The translations under genes and the position numbers were made by a program. The notes beneath the pieces are model-generated. The model was not told the origin of the DNA, ran no database searches, and worked only from the letters and a program-made list of their open reading frames with translations. Source: Paenalicyclobacillus mengziensis (GTDB lineage: Bacteria; Bacillota; Bacilli; Alicyclobacillales; Alicyclobacillaceae). From it: 64,000 nucleotides of DNA. The stretch covers positions 2,480,001-2,544,000 of the forward strand of contig NZ_CP071182.1 of NCBI RefSeq assembly GCF_017298635.1. Reading direction: 5' to 3'. Positions 46,249 through 55,225 of this stretch are shown one piece after another (position 1 is the stretch's first letter; the number at the start of each line of letters is the position of its first letter).

Positions 46249-46273
46249 CACAGCAAATAAAGCACAGCAAATA
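46249..46273 (+). repeat. Short direct repeat in the rpoZ leader
   Basis: CACAGCAAATA occurs at 46249-46259 and 46263-46273 (14-bp period), about 30 bp before the rpoZ RBS. TGTTTTCAT and ATGAAAACA just upstream also form an inverted repeat. Function unknown. Confidence 0.5.
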
Positions 46274-46303
46274 GAGATTAGACCACAGCACGGAGGGATC
46301 TTT

Positions 46304-46510
46304 ATGCTATATCCATCAATTGACCGTTTAATGGGACTGGTCGATAGTAAGTACAGTCTCGTGGTGGCGACTTCGAAACGAGCCCGAAAGCTGCAGGACA
46401 GGGGGCTCAATCAACCCGGTTCCTCCACAACGAAGAACGTGAGCAGGGCACTTTGGGAAATTGCTGACGGGAAGGTACACTACTTCAAGACTCGTGAAGG
46501 AATCAAGTAA
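46304..46510 (+). CDS. rpoZ: RNA polymerase omega subunit
   Basis: Small RNA polymerase subunit that stabilises beta-prime. 68 residues with the conserved start MLYPSIDRLMGLVDSKYSLVVATSKRAR and a normal length for Bacilli. RBS CGGAGGGA precedes the ATG. Lies between gmk and coaBC, followed by a terminator. Confidence 0.93.
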   Translation: MLYPSIDRLMGLVDSKYSLVVATSKRARKLQDRGLNQPGSSTTKNVSRALWEIADGKVHYFKTREGIK

Positions 46511-46525
46511 GAAAACAGCAAGACG

Positions 46526-46555
46526 ACAGAACAGCCATTCGGTTGTTCTGTTTTT
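46526..46555 (+). terminator. Rho-independent terminator after rpoZ
   Basis: ACAGAACAGCC (46526-46536) pairs with GGTTGTTCTGT (46541-46551), one G-U pair, followed by TTTT. It ends the yloC-remA-gmk-rpoZ transcript. Confidence 0.8.
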
Positions 46556-46607
46556 CAATCTTTGGCTGTAGGGTGTCTGTGCGTGAGACGGTGGGGGATG
46601 AGTAATC

Positions 46608-47837
46608 GTGAAGAAACATATCTTGCTCGGTGTCGGGGGCGGCATTGCGGCCTACAAGTCTGCTGCACTGTGCAGTCTCCTGGTGAAACAAGGACATGAT
46701 GTCCAAGTATTGATGACAGAGAATGCGACGAAGTTTGTGCAACCTTTGACGTTTCAATCACTATCGAGGAACCCTGTGGTCACATCGACGTTTCATGAGC
46801 CAAACCCAGCCGAAATTGCGCATGTTGCGATGGCCGACAGAGCTGATTTGTACGTGATTGCACCGGCTACGGCAAATCTCATTGGCAAACTGGCAAACGG
46901 GATTGCAGATGACATGGTAACGACAACTGCGCTTGTCTGCCAGGCGCCGCTGTTGATTGCACCCGCCATGAATGTTCACATGTATGCTCACCCGGCTGTA
47001 CAAGCGAATCTTGAAATCCTGCGGCAGCGCGGTGCGATTGTCATTGACCCTGGCAGCGGCCCGCTCGCTTGCGGTTACACAGGCAAAGGTCGCCTCGCCG
47101 AGCCGGAAGAGATTAACCAGGTGATTGAGGCTGTGTTTGCGACTCACGCTGATTTAAAGGGGCTCGCCATCTTAGTTACCGCTGGCCCGACCGTGGAGGA
47201 TATCGATCCGGTACGGTTTGTCAGCAACGGATCGACAGGGAAAATGGGTTACGCGATTGCTGCCGCCGCTGTTTTGCGCGGGGCGGAGGTAACACTCGTC
47301 AGCGGCCCGACACACCTCACAGCCCCGTCCGGGGTCAAACTCGTATCTGTACGTTCTACGGAACAAATGCAAGATGCGGTACTCTCCGCCTTGCCACACG
47401 TCGATGTGGTCATTGGCGCGGCGGCTCCGGTTGACTTTCGGCCAGCAGAACGGTTTGACCGCAAGTGGAAAAAGTCTGACGGACTTCCGCACGTACAATG
47501 GGTTCAAACTCCCGACATCTTGGCCGCGGTAAGAAGCCGCAAGCAGGCGCAACAAACCGTCGTCGGTTTCGCTGCGGAGACGAACGACGTCGTAGAGAAT
47601 GCCCGCCGCAAGGTCGTTCAAAAAGACCTCGATTTTGTGGTGGCAAACCAGATTGGGGAAGAAGGGGCAGGGTTTGGTACAGACACCAATCACGTTGTGT
47701 TTGTTCACCGAGACAAAACACAACCGCTGCCGATGATGTCGAAGTCAGCCGTTGCCGATAGCATCCTCGACCATGTCAAGAGCATTCATCGGAGCAAGCG
47801 TCAAATCGTAGACAGTGAGGAGCTGGGGCGTTCGTGA
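46608..47837 (+). CDS. coaBC: Bifunctional phosphopantothenoylcysteine decarboxylase / synthase CoaBC
   Basis: Catalyses two steps of coenzyme A synthesis: joining cysteine to 4'-phosphopantothenate (CoaB, C-terminal) and decarboxylating the product with FMN (CoaC, N-terminal). The CoaC part has LGVGGGIAAYKSA and the PAMNVHMY motif with active-site residues; the CoaB part (from about residue 190) has LVTAGPTVEDIDPVRFVSNGSTGKMG and AAPVDFRP. Length 409. GTG 46608 follows GGTGGGGG. Overlaps priA by 4 nt (GTGA). Confidence 0.95.
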   Translation: MKKHILLGVGGGIAAYKSAALCSLLVKQGHDVQVLMTENATKFVQPLTFQSLSRNPVVTSTFHEPNPAEIAHVAMADRADLYVIAPATANLIGKLANGIADDMVTTTALVCQAPLLIAPAMNVHMYAHPAVQANLEILRQRGAIVIDPGSGPLACGYTGKGRLAEPEEINQVIEAVFATHADLKGLAILVTAGPTVEDIDPVRFVSNGSTGKMGYAIAAAAVLRGAEVTLVSGPTHLTAPSGVKLVSVRSTEQMQDAVLSALPHVDVVIGAAAPVDFRPAERFDRKWKKSDGLPHVQWVQTPDILAAVRSRKQAQQTVVGFAAETNDVVENARRKVVQKDLDFVVANQIGEEGAGFGTDTNHVVFVHRDKTQPLPMMSKSAVADSILDHVKSIHRSKRQIVDSEELGRS

Positions 47838-50428
47838 AACCCACGCTCATCGCGAAGGTCGTTGTTGACGTTCGGACGAAGGCGCTAAACCGACCGTTTG
47901 ACTATGTCGTACCGGAAGGTGTGAAAGCAGACACGGGATACCGCGTCCTCGTGTCTTTCGGCAGGCAGTTGACGCAGGGCTACGTTGTCGGCTTCGAAGC
48001 ACCGCCGCAAACTGAACGAGAAGACAGGAAGCTAAAGCCTATCCTGTCTGTTCTTGATGACCAACCGATTCTCTCTGCTGAACTGCTAGCCATGTGCAAC
48101 TGGCTGACGGACAGATACGTGTGCACGATGCTCGAGGCCATTCAGTCTGTGCTGCCCGGGGCTTTTCGCACCGTGACTCGCGACAAGTACGTGTGTACAC
48201 AAAAGGCCCTCCACCAGTGGTTGAGGGATGAGAGAGAAGCCACGGCAGGTGACAGCGACGAAGGCGATGGTGACGGAGGCGATGGTGACGGAGGCGACAG
48301 TGACGCAGAGGTCAACGACAATACCGGGCTTCATGACGCGAACGCGCTTCCCGCCGCAATCCTTCAGCTGCTTCGTACGCTTGGCCGAAAACCGCTTTCT
48401 GCAGAACAACTCATCGCGAGGCTTGGTCCAGAAGTGATGCTGCAGTTGCCACAGGCCATTTCCCTCGGTCTTGTGACTGAAGTGTTCACACAGCGCGACA
48501 AGGTCAATGACAGATTTGAAGCGTTTTTGACCACAGATTTGTCGAGCGAGCAGCTGGCAGCAGAAGTCTTAAGACGCGAGCGTCGAGCGCCGAAACAGTA
48601 CCGCCTGCTGCAACGGTTGCTTCAATCTGGACTTGCGGAAAGACCCGTTTCTGTTTCTGCTCTCGGAGTCAGGCCTTCCGATGCCGCTGTTCAGGCCCTC
48701 ATCCACTCGGGTGTGCTCGGTATGACGCAAGAGCAGGTATTTCGGGATGAAGCGTGGCTTTCGCAGCTGGCTTTGGCATCCGGCGGTAAAGGGGCGAAAC
48801 GAGAGCTTACGGATTGGCAAAAACGGGCACTCGGTGTCATTACGCGGAGTCTCGACACCAAACAGAAGCAGGTTGTTGTCTTGCACGGTGTGACTGGCAG
48901 CGGCAAGACTGAAGTTTACATGCAGGCAATTGACGCCTGTCTCACAGTCGGCCGGTCGGCGATTGTGTTGGTTCCGGAAATCTCGTTGACCCCGCAGATG
49001 GTTGAACGCTTTACGAGCAGGTTTGGACAAACGGTCGCCGTCATGCACTCCGCCTTATCTGCGGGAGAGCGAAAGGACGGGTGGGTTCGGGTCCTGCAGG
49101 GATTGGCGCGTGTGGTCATCGGGGCGCGGTCGGCTGTATTTGCGCCCGTTGTCAACCTCGGGCTTGTCGTTGTAGACGAAGAACATGAACCCTCATATAA
49201 GCAAGAAGAGACACCTTTTTACGATGCCCGTGAAGTCGCAGAGTGGCGCGCAAACTACCATGGCACGGTGGTCGTGTACGGATCGGCGACCCCATCCCTT
49301 GAGGCGATGGCAAAAGTGGAGTCGGGTCGGGCTCTTCTCACGACGCTGCCGGAGCGAATCAATCAATCGCCAATGCCTGCGGTAGAGGTTGTGGACATGC
49401 GCGAGGAATTGAAATCAGGCAACCGGTCGCTGTTCAGCCGGGCTTTGCAATCCGGGCTTGAATCGTGCATGGAGGCAGGGCATCAGGCGATTGTGTTTTT
49501 AAATCGCAGAGGATATTCGGCTTTTGTACTCTGTCGAAATTGCGGTGAGCGCATACAGTGTCCAAACTGTGACATCTCACTCACACTGCACCGTGGTCAA
49601 AGCGGGGATTGGCTGAGTTGTCATTATTGCCAGTATCGAGCCGACGTGCCGGATACTTGCCCGGCCTGCGGCGAACAAGCGATGCGGCCCTTTGGCATTG
49701 GCACCGAGCAGGTCGAAGAACACTTGCACCGAAACTGGCCCCATTGGCGAATTCTACGCATGGACGTGGATACAACGAGGCGAAAGGGTTCTCATCACGA
49801 ACTCATTCATCGCTTTGAACGTGGAGATGCAGACATTTTGCTTGGGACACAAATGGTCGCGAAGGGACTCGACTTTCCGAACGTCGCGTTTGTCGGAGTT
49901 ATCAGTGCCGATACGATGCTCGCGGTTCCAGATTATCGGGCCAATGAACGGACATTCAACCTCTTGACACAGGTTCTTGGCAGGGCCGGTAGAGCGGAGA
50001 CGACGGGGTTGACCGTCATCCAAACTTATCGCCCTGACCACTACGCTGTGCTGGCTGCGGCGCATCACGATTACGGGTCATTCTATCGACGGGAGAAGGA
50101 GTTGCGGGAGGCCTTCGACTATCCACCCTATCAAGAGCTCTCGTTATTCCTTGCGACTCATGCACAGGTCAACATTGCAAAAGGTGCAGCGGCCCGGTTT
50201 GAACGCGAGTTAAAACGCCGCCTGTCCCCAGCGGATGCGACCGTTTTATCGGCATCACCGAGCGGAATTGGACGCTTGGAAAACCGATTCAGATATCAAG
50301 TTGTGGTAAAGTATTCACAGTGGGAGACTGTGAAGTCATCCCTTCAGGAAGCGTATGCAATCGTGAGCGACAAGATGGTTCGACTTGGCGGGACGTGTGT
50401 CCTCGATGTCAATGCGGGAAGAATGTAA
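47834..50428 (+). CDS. priA: Primosomal helicase PriA
   Basis: Superfamily 2 DNA helicase that restarts stalled replication forks. 864 residues. N-terminal DNA-binding domain, Walker A GVTGSGKTEVYM, DEEH box, and a zinc-binding insertion with eight cysteines (CRNC, CPNC, CHYC, CPAC) at about 565-615, then motifs V/VI (GTQMVAKGLDFPNVAFVG, QVLGRAGRAETTG). A Gly/Asp-rich acidic insert at about 140-160 is encoded by a 15-bp tandem repeat and falls between the N-terminal domain and the winged-helix region. Coupled to coaBC by GTGA overlap. Confidence 0.96.
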   Translation: MKPTLIAKVVVDVRTKALNRPFDYVVPEGVKADTGYRVLVSFGRQLTQGYVVGFEAPPQTEREDRKLKPILSVLDDQPILSAELLAMCNWLTDRYVCTMLEAIQSVLPGAFRTVTRDKYVCTQKALHQWLRDEREATAGDSDEGDGDGGDGDGGDSDAEVNDNTGLHDANALPAAILQLLRTLGRKPLSAEQLIARLGPEVMLQLPQAISLGLVTEVFTQRDKVNDRFEAFLTTDLSSEQLAAEVLRRERRAPKQYRLLQRLLQSGLAERPVSVSALGVRPSDAAVQALIHSGVLGMTQEQVFRDEAWLSQLALASGGKGAKRELTDWQKRALGVITRSLDTKQKQVVVLHGVTGSGKTEVYMQAIDACLTVGRSAIVLVPEISLTPQMVERFTSRFGQTVAVMHSALSAGERKDGWVRVLQGLARVVIGARSAVFAPVVNLGLVVVDEEHEPSYKQEETPFYDAREVAEWRANYHGTVVVYGSATPSLEAMAKVESGRALLTTLPERINQSPMPAVEVVDMREELKSGNRSLFSRALQSGLESCMEAGHQAIVFLNRRGYSAFVLCRNCGERIQCPNCDISLTLHRGQSGDWLSCHYCQYRADVPDTCPACGEQAMRPFGIGTEQVEEHLHRNWPHWRILRMDVDTTRRKGSHHELIHRFERGDADILLGTQMVAKGLDFPNVAFVGVISADTMLAVPDYRANERTFNLLTQVLGRAGRAETTGLTVIQTYRPDHYAVLAAAHHDYGSFYRREKELREAFDYPPYQELSLFLATHAQVNIAKGAAARFERELKRRLSPADATVLSASPSGIGRLENRFRYQVVVKYSQWETVKSSLQEAYAIVSDKMVRLGGTCVLDVNAGRM
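48263..48307 (+). repeat. 15-bp in-frame tandem repeat inside priA
   Basis: GGCGATGGTGACGGA occurs twice exactly (48263-48277, 48278-48292), then once with changes (48293-48307). It encodes repeated GDGDG-type residues and keeps the reading frame, so it makes a flexible acidic linker. Probably slippage derived. Confidence 0.9.
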
Positions 50429-50482
50429 ACCAGGGTGTCCGACGGCGTTCGGGACCTGTGGCAATAGAGAGGAGCTTTCAAG

Positions 50483-50959
50483 GTGTCAATACGCATCATT
50501 CGAACAGGAAAAGACCCGGTTTTGCGGCAGGTCGCGAAACCAGTGCCAAAGGTGACCAAGGCGATTGAAAAAGTTCTTGATGACATGGCGGAAACCATGT
50601 ACGACGCGGAAGGCATTGGTCTGGCTGCAGTCCAGATTGGGATTGTGAAGCGATTGGTTGTGGTCGATGTCGGGGATGGCTTGGTGGATCTCATCAACCC
50701 TGAGATCGTAGAGGCGAGCGGATCACAAATCGGCTACGAAGGATGTCTCTCACTGCCGGGCCTCCGCGGTGAGGTTGACAGGGCCGTGAACATCAAAGTA
50801 CGGGCGTGGAATCGCAAGGAAGAGGTGATTGAGTTTGAGGCGACAGAGTTGTTCGCACGCGCCATTCAGCACGAAGTGGACCACTTAAATGGCATCCTCT
50901 TTACGGACTATCTGAAGCCTTCGGATGTTGTTTACGAAGACACACAGGAGCGAAAGTGA
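50483..50959 (+). CDS. def: Peptide deformylase
   Basis: Iron/zinc enzyme removing the formyl group from nascent proteins. 158 residues with the three family motifs: GIGLAAVQIG, EGCLSLPG (Cys metal ligand) and QHEVDHLNG (two His ligands and catalytic Glu). GTG 50483 follows GAGGAG. It directly precedes fmt, with the stop and the fmt ATG adjacent. Confidence 0.95.
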   Translation: MSIRIIRTGKDPVLRQVAKPVPKVTKAIEKVLDDMAETMYDAEGIGLAAVQIGIVKRLVVVDVGDGLVDLINPEIVEASGSQIGYEGCLSLPGLRGEVDRAVNIKVRAWNRKEEVIEFEATELFARAIQHEVDHLNGILFTDYLKPSDVVYEDTQERK

Positions 50960-51946
50960 ATGACGCATAAGATTCGTGTGGTGATGATGGGGACGCCGGA
51001 CTTCGCGGTTCCTACCCTGCGTGAGCTGGTGAACTCGCCGGAATTTGAGGTCATTCTTGTCATCACCCAACCGGACAAACCGGCAGGTCGAAAACGAGAA
51101 CTGGTTCCCTCACCGGTCAAGCGCGCTGCATTGTCGTATGGGCTTCCCTTACGCCAGCCCGACAAGGTGAGCAGTACCGCATTTATCGAGGAACTTGCAG
51201 CCTTTCGGCCGGATGTTCTCGTTACGGCGGCGTATGGTCAAATATTGTCGAACAGACTCCTTGACGTCCCACCGCTGGGTTGTTTGAATGTCCATGCTTC
51301 ACTTTTGCCGAGGTGGCGCGGTGCTGCTCCAATTCACCGCGCCATTATGGCTGGGGATAATGTAACGGGCGTGACCATCATGAAGACCGTGCGAGCGCTC
51401 GATGCGGGGCCAGTTCTTGGCACAGAGGCAGTGTGCATCAGCCCGTCAGACACAACCGGAACCGTCCATGACCAACTGGCAGAGGCTGGTGCTCGCCTGC
51501 TGGTTCACCTGTTGCCGAAGTATGCATCAGGGGAACTGGTCCCTAGGGTGCAGGATGAGTCTCTTGTCACGTATGCAGCACGGATCCTGCGCAGTGATGA
51601 ATGGGTTAAATTTACAAATCCAATGTGGACAGTACATAACCACGTGCGGGGATTGTCGCCCTGGCCGGGTACGACAGCCTTGTTTGACGGGCAACCGCTG
51701 AAACTGTGGCAGACACGCTGGCCGGAGGGAGAAGGAGAATCACCTGTTCAAAATTTATTACCAGATGCTCCCGAGGGAACAGTATCCATAAAAGGGGACG
51801 GGCGCGTCTGGGTCAGGTGTGCAGACGGATGGCTCGAGCTCGATGAGGTTCAACCTTCTGGCAAAAAACGAATGTCTGCTCGTGACTGGATGCATGGGCT
51901 AAGGCGCACCCAGGTTCGCTTGGAACCAGTGGAGGAGACGGAATGA
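50960..51946 (+). CDS. fmt: Methionyl-tRNA formyltransferase
   Basis: Formylates initiator Met-tRNA using 10-formyl-tetrahydrofolate. The N-terminal catalytic domain shows VVMMGTPDFAVPTLREL, NVHASLLPRWRGAAPIHRAIMAGD with catalytic Asn/His, and a C-terminal OB-fold binding domain (WVKFTNPMWTVHNHVRGLSPWPGTTA). Length 328. ATG 50960 follows the def stop with no gap; GGAG lies within def. Overlaps rsmB by ATGA. Confidence 0.96.
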   Translation: MTHKIRVVMMGTPDFAVPTLRELVNSPEFEVILVITQPDKPAGRKRELVPSPVKRAALSYGLPLRQPDKVSSTAFIEELAAFRPDVLVTAAYGQILSNRLLDVPPLGCLNVHASLLPRWRGAAPIHRAIMAGDNVTGVTIMKTVRALDAGPVLGTEAVCISPSDTTGTVHDQLAEAGARLLVHLLPKYASGELVPRVQDESLVTYAARILRSDEWVKFTNPMWTVHNHVRGLSPWPGTTALFDGQPLKLWQTRWPEGEGESPVQNLLPDAPEGTVSIKGDGRVWVRCADGWLELDEVQPSGKKRMSARDWMHGLRRTQVRLEPVEETE

Positions 51947-53367
51947 CTGCTGCAGCACGAATCAGTGCTTATGAAGTACTTCTCGAGATTGAAGAGCGCG
52001 GCAAGTACAGTAATGTCGCCCTCCAACAGCATTACCGCAGTCACAATCTGCACGAACGAGACAAGGCGCTCTGTACAGAAATTGTATATGGGACGTTACA
52101 ATATCAGCGCAGTATTGATGCGGTTCTCGAGCCTTTGTGCAAAAATGGTCTCGCTGGCGTCGATACACGGGTGCTTGTGATTTTGCGCATGTCTGTGTAC
52201 CAGCTTGGTTATTTGTCACGAGTTCCCGGATACGCCGTGCTCAATGACGCTGTCGAATTGTGTAAGGCGAAGGCGAAAAAGGCAGCCGGTTTTGTCAATG
52301 GAGTTCTGCGTTCGTTCACAAGGGACAAGCGCTCCATGGCTGAGAAGTTGGATGCGCTGATAGAGACGGGGATACCTGTGGCGACGCGGATGGCGATCCG
52401 CTACTCCTATCCGGACTGGTTTGTTGAAGACCTGCTTTTGCAATATGGGGATTTGCGAACGGTCGCGATTCTTCAGGCCGGGAACGAACGTCCACACATC
52501 GCACTGCGTGTGAACGCTGCAAAATCAACACCTCGAGCACTCATTGAAGGACAGTCTGGTGAGATGCGAGAGGCACTTTCCCTGTCATCTGTATCGCCGT
52601 TTGGCGTGCGTCTCTTGTCTGGTCTCGATGTGGAACACTTTGAACCATACGCAGAGGGACTTGTCAGTGTGCAAGACGAAGCATCTATGTTGGTGGCACC
52701 GCTCCTCAAAGTTGACGAACATACGCGTGTACTTGATCTGTGTGCCGGCCTCGGTACCAAAACAACGCAGATACTTGAGTTGCAAGGCGGTGTCGGAAAT
52801 GTCACAGCAGTAGATATTCATCACCATAAGCTGGTCCGACTGAAGGCATCGGCAGAGCGACTTGGTCTCAAAGGGGTCAAAACGATGGTGGCAGACGCTA
52901 GGTCCTTTCGAACCAATGCCCGTCACCGCGAGGCATACGATGCGGTTCTGCTTGATGCACCGTGCAGCGGAATGGGCGTCTTGAAACGACGTCCAGAGAT
53001 TCGCTGGCGGAAAACGAGAGAAGAGAGTCAGCAGTTATCGCGATTACAAAAGGAGTTACTGAGGGCTGCACTGTCTGCGGTACGCCCAGGCGGAGTGGTT
53101 GTTTACGCAACTTGCACGCTCTTACAGAGAGAAAATGAAGATGTCGTCGATGAAATCATCCGCGAAGAGGGTGGTTCTGTGACTTTTGAAAACATTCTCC
53201 CCGACCTTCCCGAGACGGTGCGTGCACGCTGCACCACGGACACTGTACGTCAGGGACAGAGATATTCCATTACAGTGACCCCTGAGCAATATGGAACGGA
53301 TGGATTTTTTATGACGCGGCTTCGAAAATTAGACAATCAAGTACAGAAGGGGGGCGAACTCAAGTGA
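51943..53367 (+). CDS. rsmB: 16S rRNA m5C967 methyltransferase RsmB (Sun)
   Basis: SAM-dependent methyltransferase for 16S rRNA cytosine. 474 residues: an N-terminal NusB-like RNA-binding domain (about 1-145), then the Rossmann methyltransferase domain with DLCAGLGTKTTQ (SAM motif I), DAPCSGMGVLKRRPEIRW (motif IV with Cys) and YATCTLLQRENE (motif VI with catalytic Cys). Coupled to fmt by ATGA and to rlmN by GTGA overlap. Confidence 0.95.
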   Translation: MTAAARISAYEVLLEIEERGKYSNVALQQHYRSHNLHERDKALCTEIVYGTLQYQRSIDAVLEPLCKNGLAGVDTRVLVILRMSVYQLGYLSRVPGYAVLNDAVELCKAKAKKAAGFVNGVLRSFTRDKRSMAEKLDALIETGIPVATRMAIRYSYPDWFVEDLLLQYGDLRTVAILQAGNERPHIALRVNAAKSTPRALIEGQSGEMREALSLSSVSPFGVRLLSGLDVEHFEPYAEGLVSVQDEASMLVAPLLKVDEHTRVLDLCAGLGTKTTQILELQGGVGNVTAVDIHHHKLVRLKASAERLGLKGVKTMVADARSFRTNARHREAYDAVLLDAPCSGMGVLKRRPEIRWRKTREESQQLSRLQKELLRAALSAVRPGGVVVYATCTLLQRENEDVVDEIIREEGGSVTFENILPDLPETVRARCTTDTVRQGQRYSITVTPEQYGTDGFFMTRLRKLDNQVQKGGELK

Positions 53368-54404
53368 TTCACATCTACGACTTGACACTTACGGAACTGG
53401 AAGATTGGTTTAAAAACGCCGGCGAACCGACATACCGGGCGATACAGGTCTATCAGTGGCTGTACCAGAAACGTGCACAATCGTTTCAGGACATGAGTAA
53501 TCTGCCGAGGTCCTTACGCGATAAGCTTGCTGAATCCATGGAAATCGTGCGGGCAAGTGAGGTCACAAGACAAGTCTCTAAGGTGGATGGGACCGTAAAG
53601 TTTCTGCTGCAATGGCCAGACAAAGTGACCGTAGAGACCGTGTTGATGCGCCATGACTATGGCAACAGCGTGTGTGTGTCATCTCAGGTCGGCTGCAAGA
53701 TGGGCTGCACGTTCTGTGCATCGACACTCGGCGGGATGATCCGCCAAATGACAGCCGGAGAGATGATAGAGCAGTTGCTTTACAGTCAACAACTGCTGGA
53801 CGAACAAGATGGACGCGTATCCTCGATTGTCCTCATGGGTTCGGGTGAACCGATGGACAATTATGATGCAGTCATGAAGTTCATTGACATTGTCAGTGAT
53901 GTTCACGGACTCAACATTGGTCAGAGACACATCACGATTTCAACGGTCGGTCTGGTTCCTGGGATCAAGCGGCTTGCGGATGACGGACGTCCGATTACAC
54001 TCGCTGTCTCTCTGCACGCGCCGAACGACGAGCTTCGGTCAGCCATGATGCCCGTGAACAAGGCATACCCGATTGCCAAACTCATGGAGGCTTGCCATTA
54101 TTATTACAATAAAACAGGGAAGCGAATTTCGTTTGAGTACGCGCTCGTTGGTGGCAAAAACGATTCGCTTGCTGAGGCCCGTGAACTTGCAGGTCTGTTA
54201 AAGGGACTGCCGAGTCACGTGAACCTCATCCCAGTGAACTACGTACCCGAACGCAACCTGGTTCGGACCACTAAGAATCAAATCTATGACTTTTGGAATG
54301 AGTTGAAGCGGCTCGGCGTCAACGCCACCATCCGGCGAGAAATGGGTCACGACATTTCAGCTGCGTGTGGTCAGTTAAGGGCCGAGCATGCCAAGCAAAG
54401 TTAG
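53364..54404 (+). CDS. rlmN: 23S rRNA/tRNA adenine-C2 methyltransferase RlmN
   Basis: Radical SAM enzyme forming 2-methyladenosine in 23S rRNA and some tRNAs. The [4Fe-4S] motif CKMGCTFC (CxxxCxxC) is near residue 111 and the GGEP-like motif appears as GSGEPMDNY; the second mechanistic cysteine is in GHDISAACGQL near the end. 346 residues. GTG 53364 overlaps the rsmB stop; AGGGGGG lies upstream. Matches the B. subtilis yloN position before prpC. Confidence 0.95.
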   Translation: MIHIYDLTLTELEDWFKNAGEPTYRAIQVYQWLYQKRAQSFQDMSNLPRSLRDKLAESMEIVRASEVTRQVSKVDGTVKFLLQWPDKVTVETVLMRHDYGNSVCVSSQVGCKMGCTFCASTLGGMIRQMTAGEMIEQLLYSQQLLDEQDGRVSSIVLMGSGEPMDNYDAVMKFIDIVSDVHGLNIGQRHITISTVGLVPGIKRLADDGRPITLAVSLHAPNDELRSAMMPVNKAYPIAKLMEACHYYYNKTGKRISFEYALVGGKNDSLAEARELAGLLKGLPSHVNLIPVNYVPERNLVRTTKNQIYDFWNELKRLGVNATIRREMGHDISAACGQLRAEHAKQS

Positions 54405-54457
54405 GACCGATTGTCCTGACTCTGGGTTGGACTGGACTAGGGAGAGGTGATAGACGG

Positions 54458-55225
54458 ATGCTTTATGCAGCAAAATCCCATACTGGCCTGGTGCGGCAAA
54501 TGAACCAGGACAGCTACGCGGTGCACCCGATGGGGAACTGGACATTTGCCGTGGTGGCCGATGGCATGGGTGGTGCAGCTGCCGGGGAAATTGCCAGCCA
54601 GATGGCTGCAGAGGTCGTTGTTCGAGAAGTGGAACTGGGACTTGCAGCAGGCACAGAGCCTATCCCCACACTACGCCAAGCCATCCAAAAGGCAAATCAC
54701 GAAATCTGGGCAAAGTCGCGATCCAATGTTGACTATCTGGGGATGGGGACAACCCTGGTAGCGGCACTGTACACCTCGGAAGAAGTCATTGTAGCCCATG
54801 TCGGGGATAGCCGTGCCTACCGTTTTCACGCTGGTGTGCTCGAACAGGTAACACGTGATCACTCGCTGGTGGCAGAACTTGTTCGTCGGGGACAGATTAC
54901 CGAAGATGAGGCAATGCATCATCCTCAGAAAAACGTGGTCACCCGCTCTCTCGGAACGCTGGAGTGGAGTGATCCGGAAATTTACGAGCTGACATTTGAG
55001 CCGGGTGACCTTGTGCTCTTGTGCACAGACGGCCTAACCAATTGTGTCACAGGTGAAGAACTGACAGAGCACTTGGCGACGATTCCCAGTGACACACAAG
55101 AGGCAGGCCAGAGTGAACTCGAAGGGGTTTGTGACCAGTTGGTTCAACTGACACTTGACAGAGGCGCCCCAGACAACATCACGCTCATTCTCATCGCGCA
55201 CCGAAAGGAGCTCGGTGCCAAGTGA
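54458..55225 (+). CDS. prpC: PP2C-type protein phosphatase PrpC
   Basis: Mn/Mg-dependent Ser/Thr phosphatase that opposes PrkC. 255 residues with PP2C motifs: VRQMNQDSYAV, VADGMGGAAAGEIAS, AHVGDSRAYRF, LLCTDGLTNCV and APDNITLI. ATG 54458 with GGAGAGGTGA upstream is chosen; an open frame starting inside rlmN at 54365 is not homologous. It overlaps prkC by 4 nt (GTGA), so phosphatase and kinase are translationally coupled. Confidence 0.95.
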   Translation: MLYAAKSHTGLVRQMNQDSYAVHPMGNWTFAVVADGMGGAAAGEIASQMAAEVVVREVELGLAAGTEPIPTLRQAIQKANHEIWAKSRSNVDYLGMGTTLVAALYTSEEVIVAHVGDSRAYRFHAGVLEQVTRDHSLVAELVRRGQITEDEAMHHPQKNVVTRSLGTLEWSDPEIYELTFEPGDLVLLCTDGLTNCVTGEELTEHLATIPSDTQEAGQSELEGVCDQLVQLTLDRGAPDNITLILIAHRKELGAK

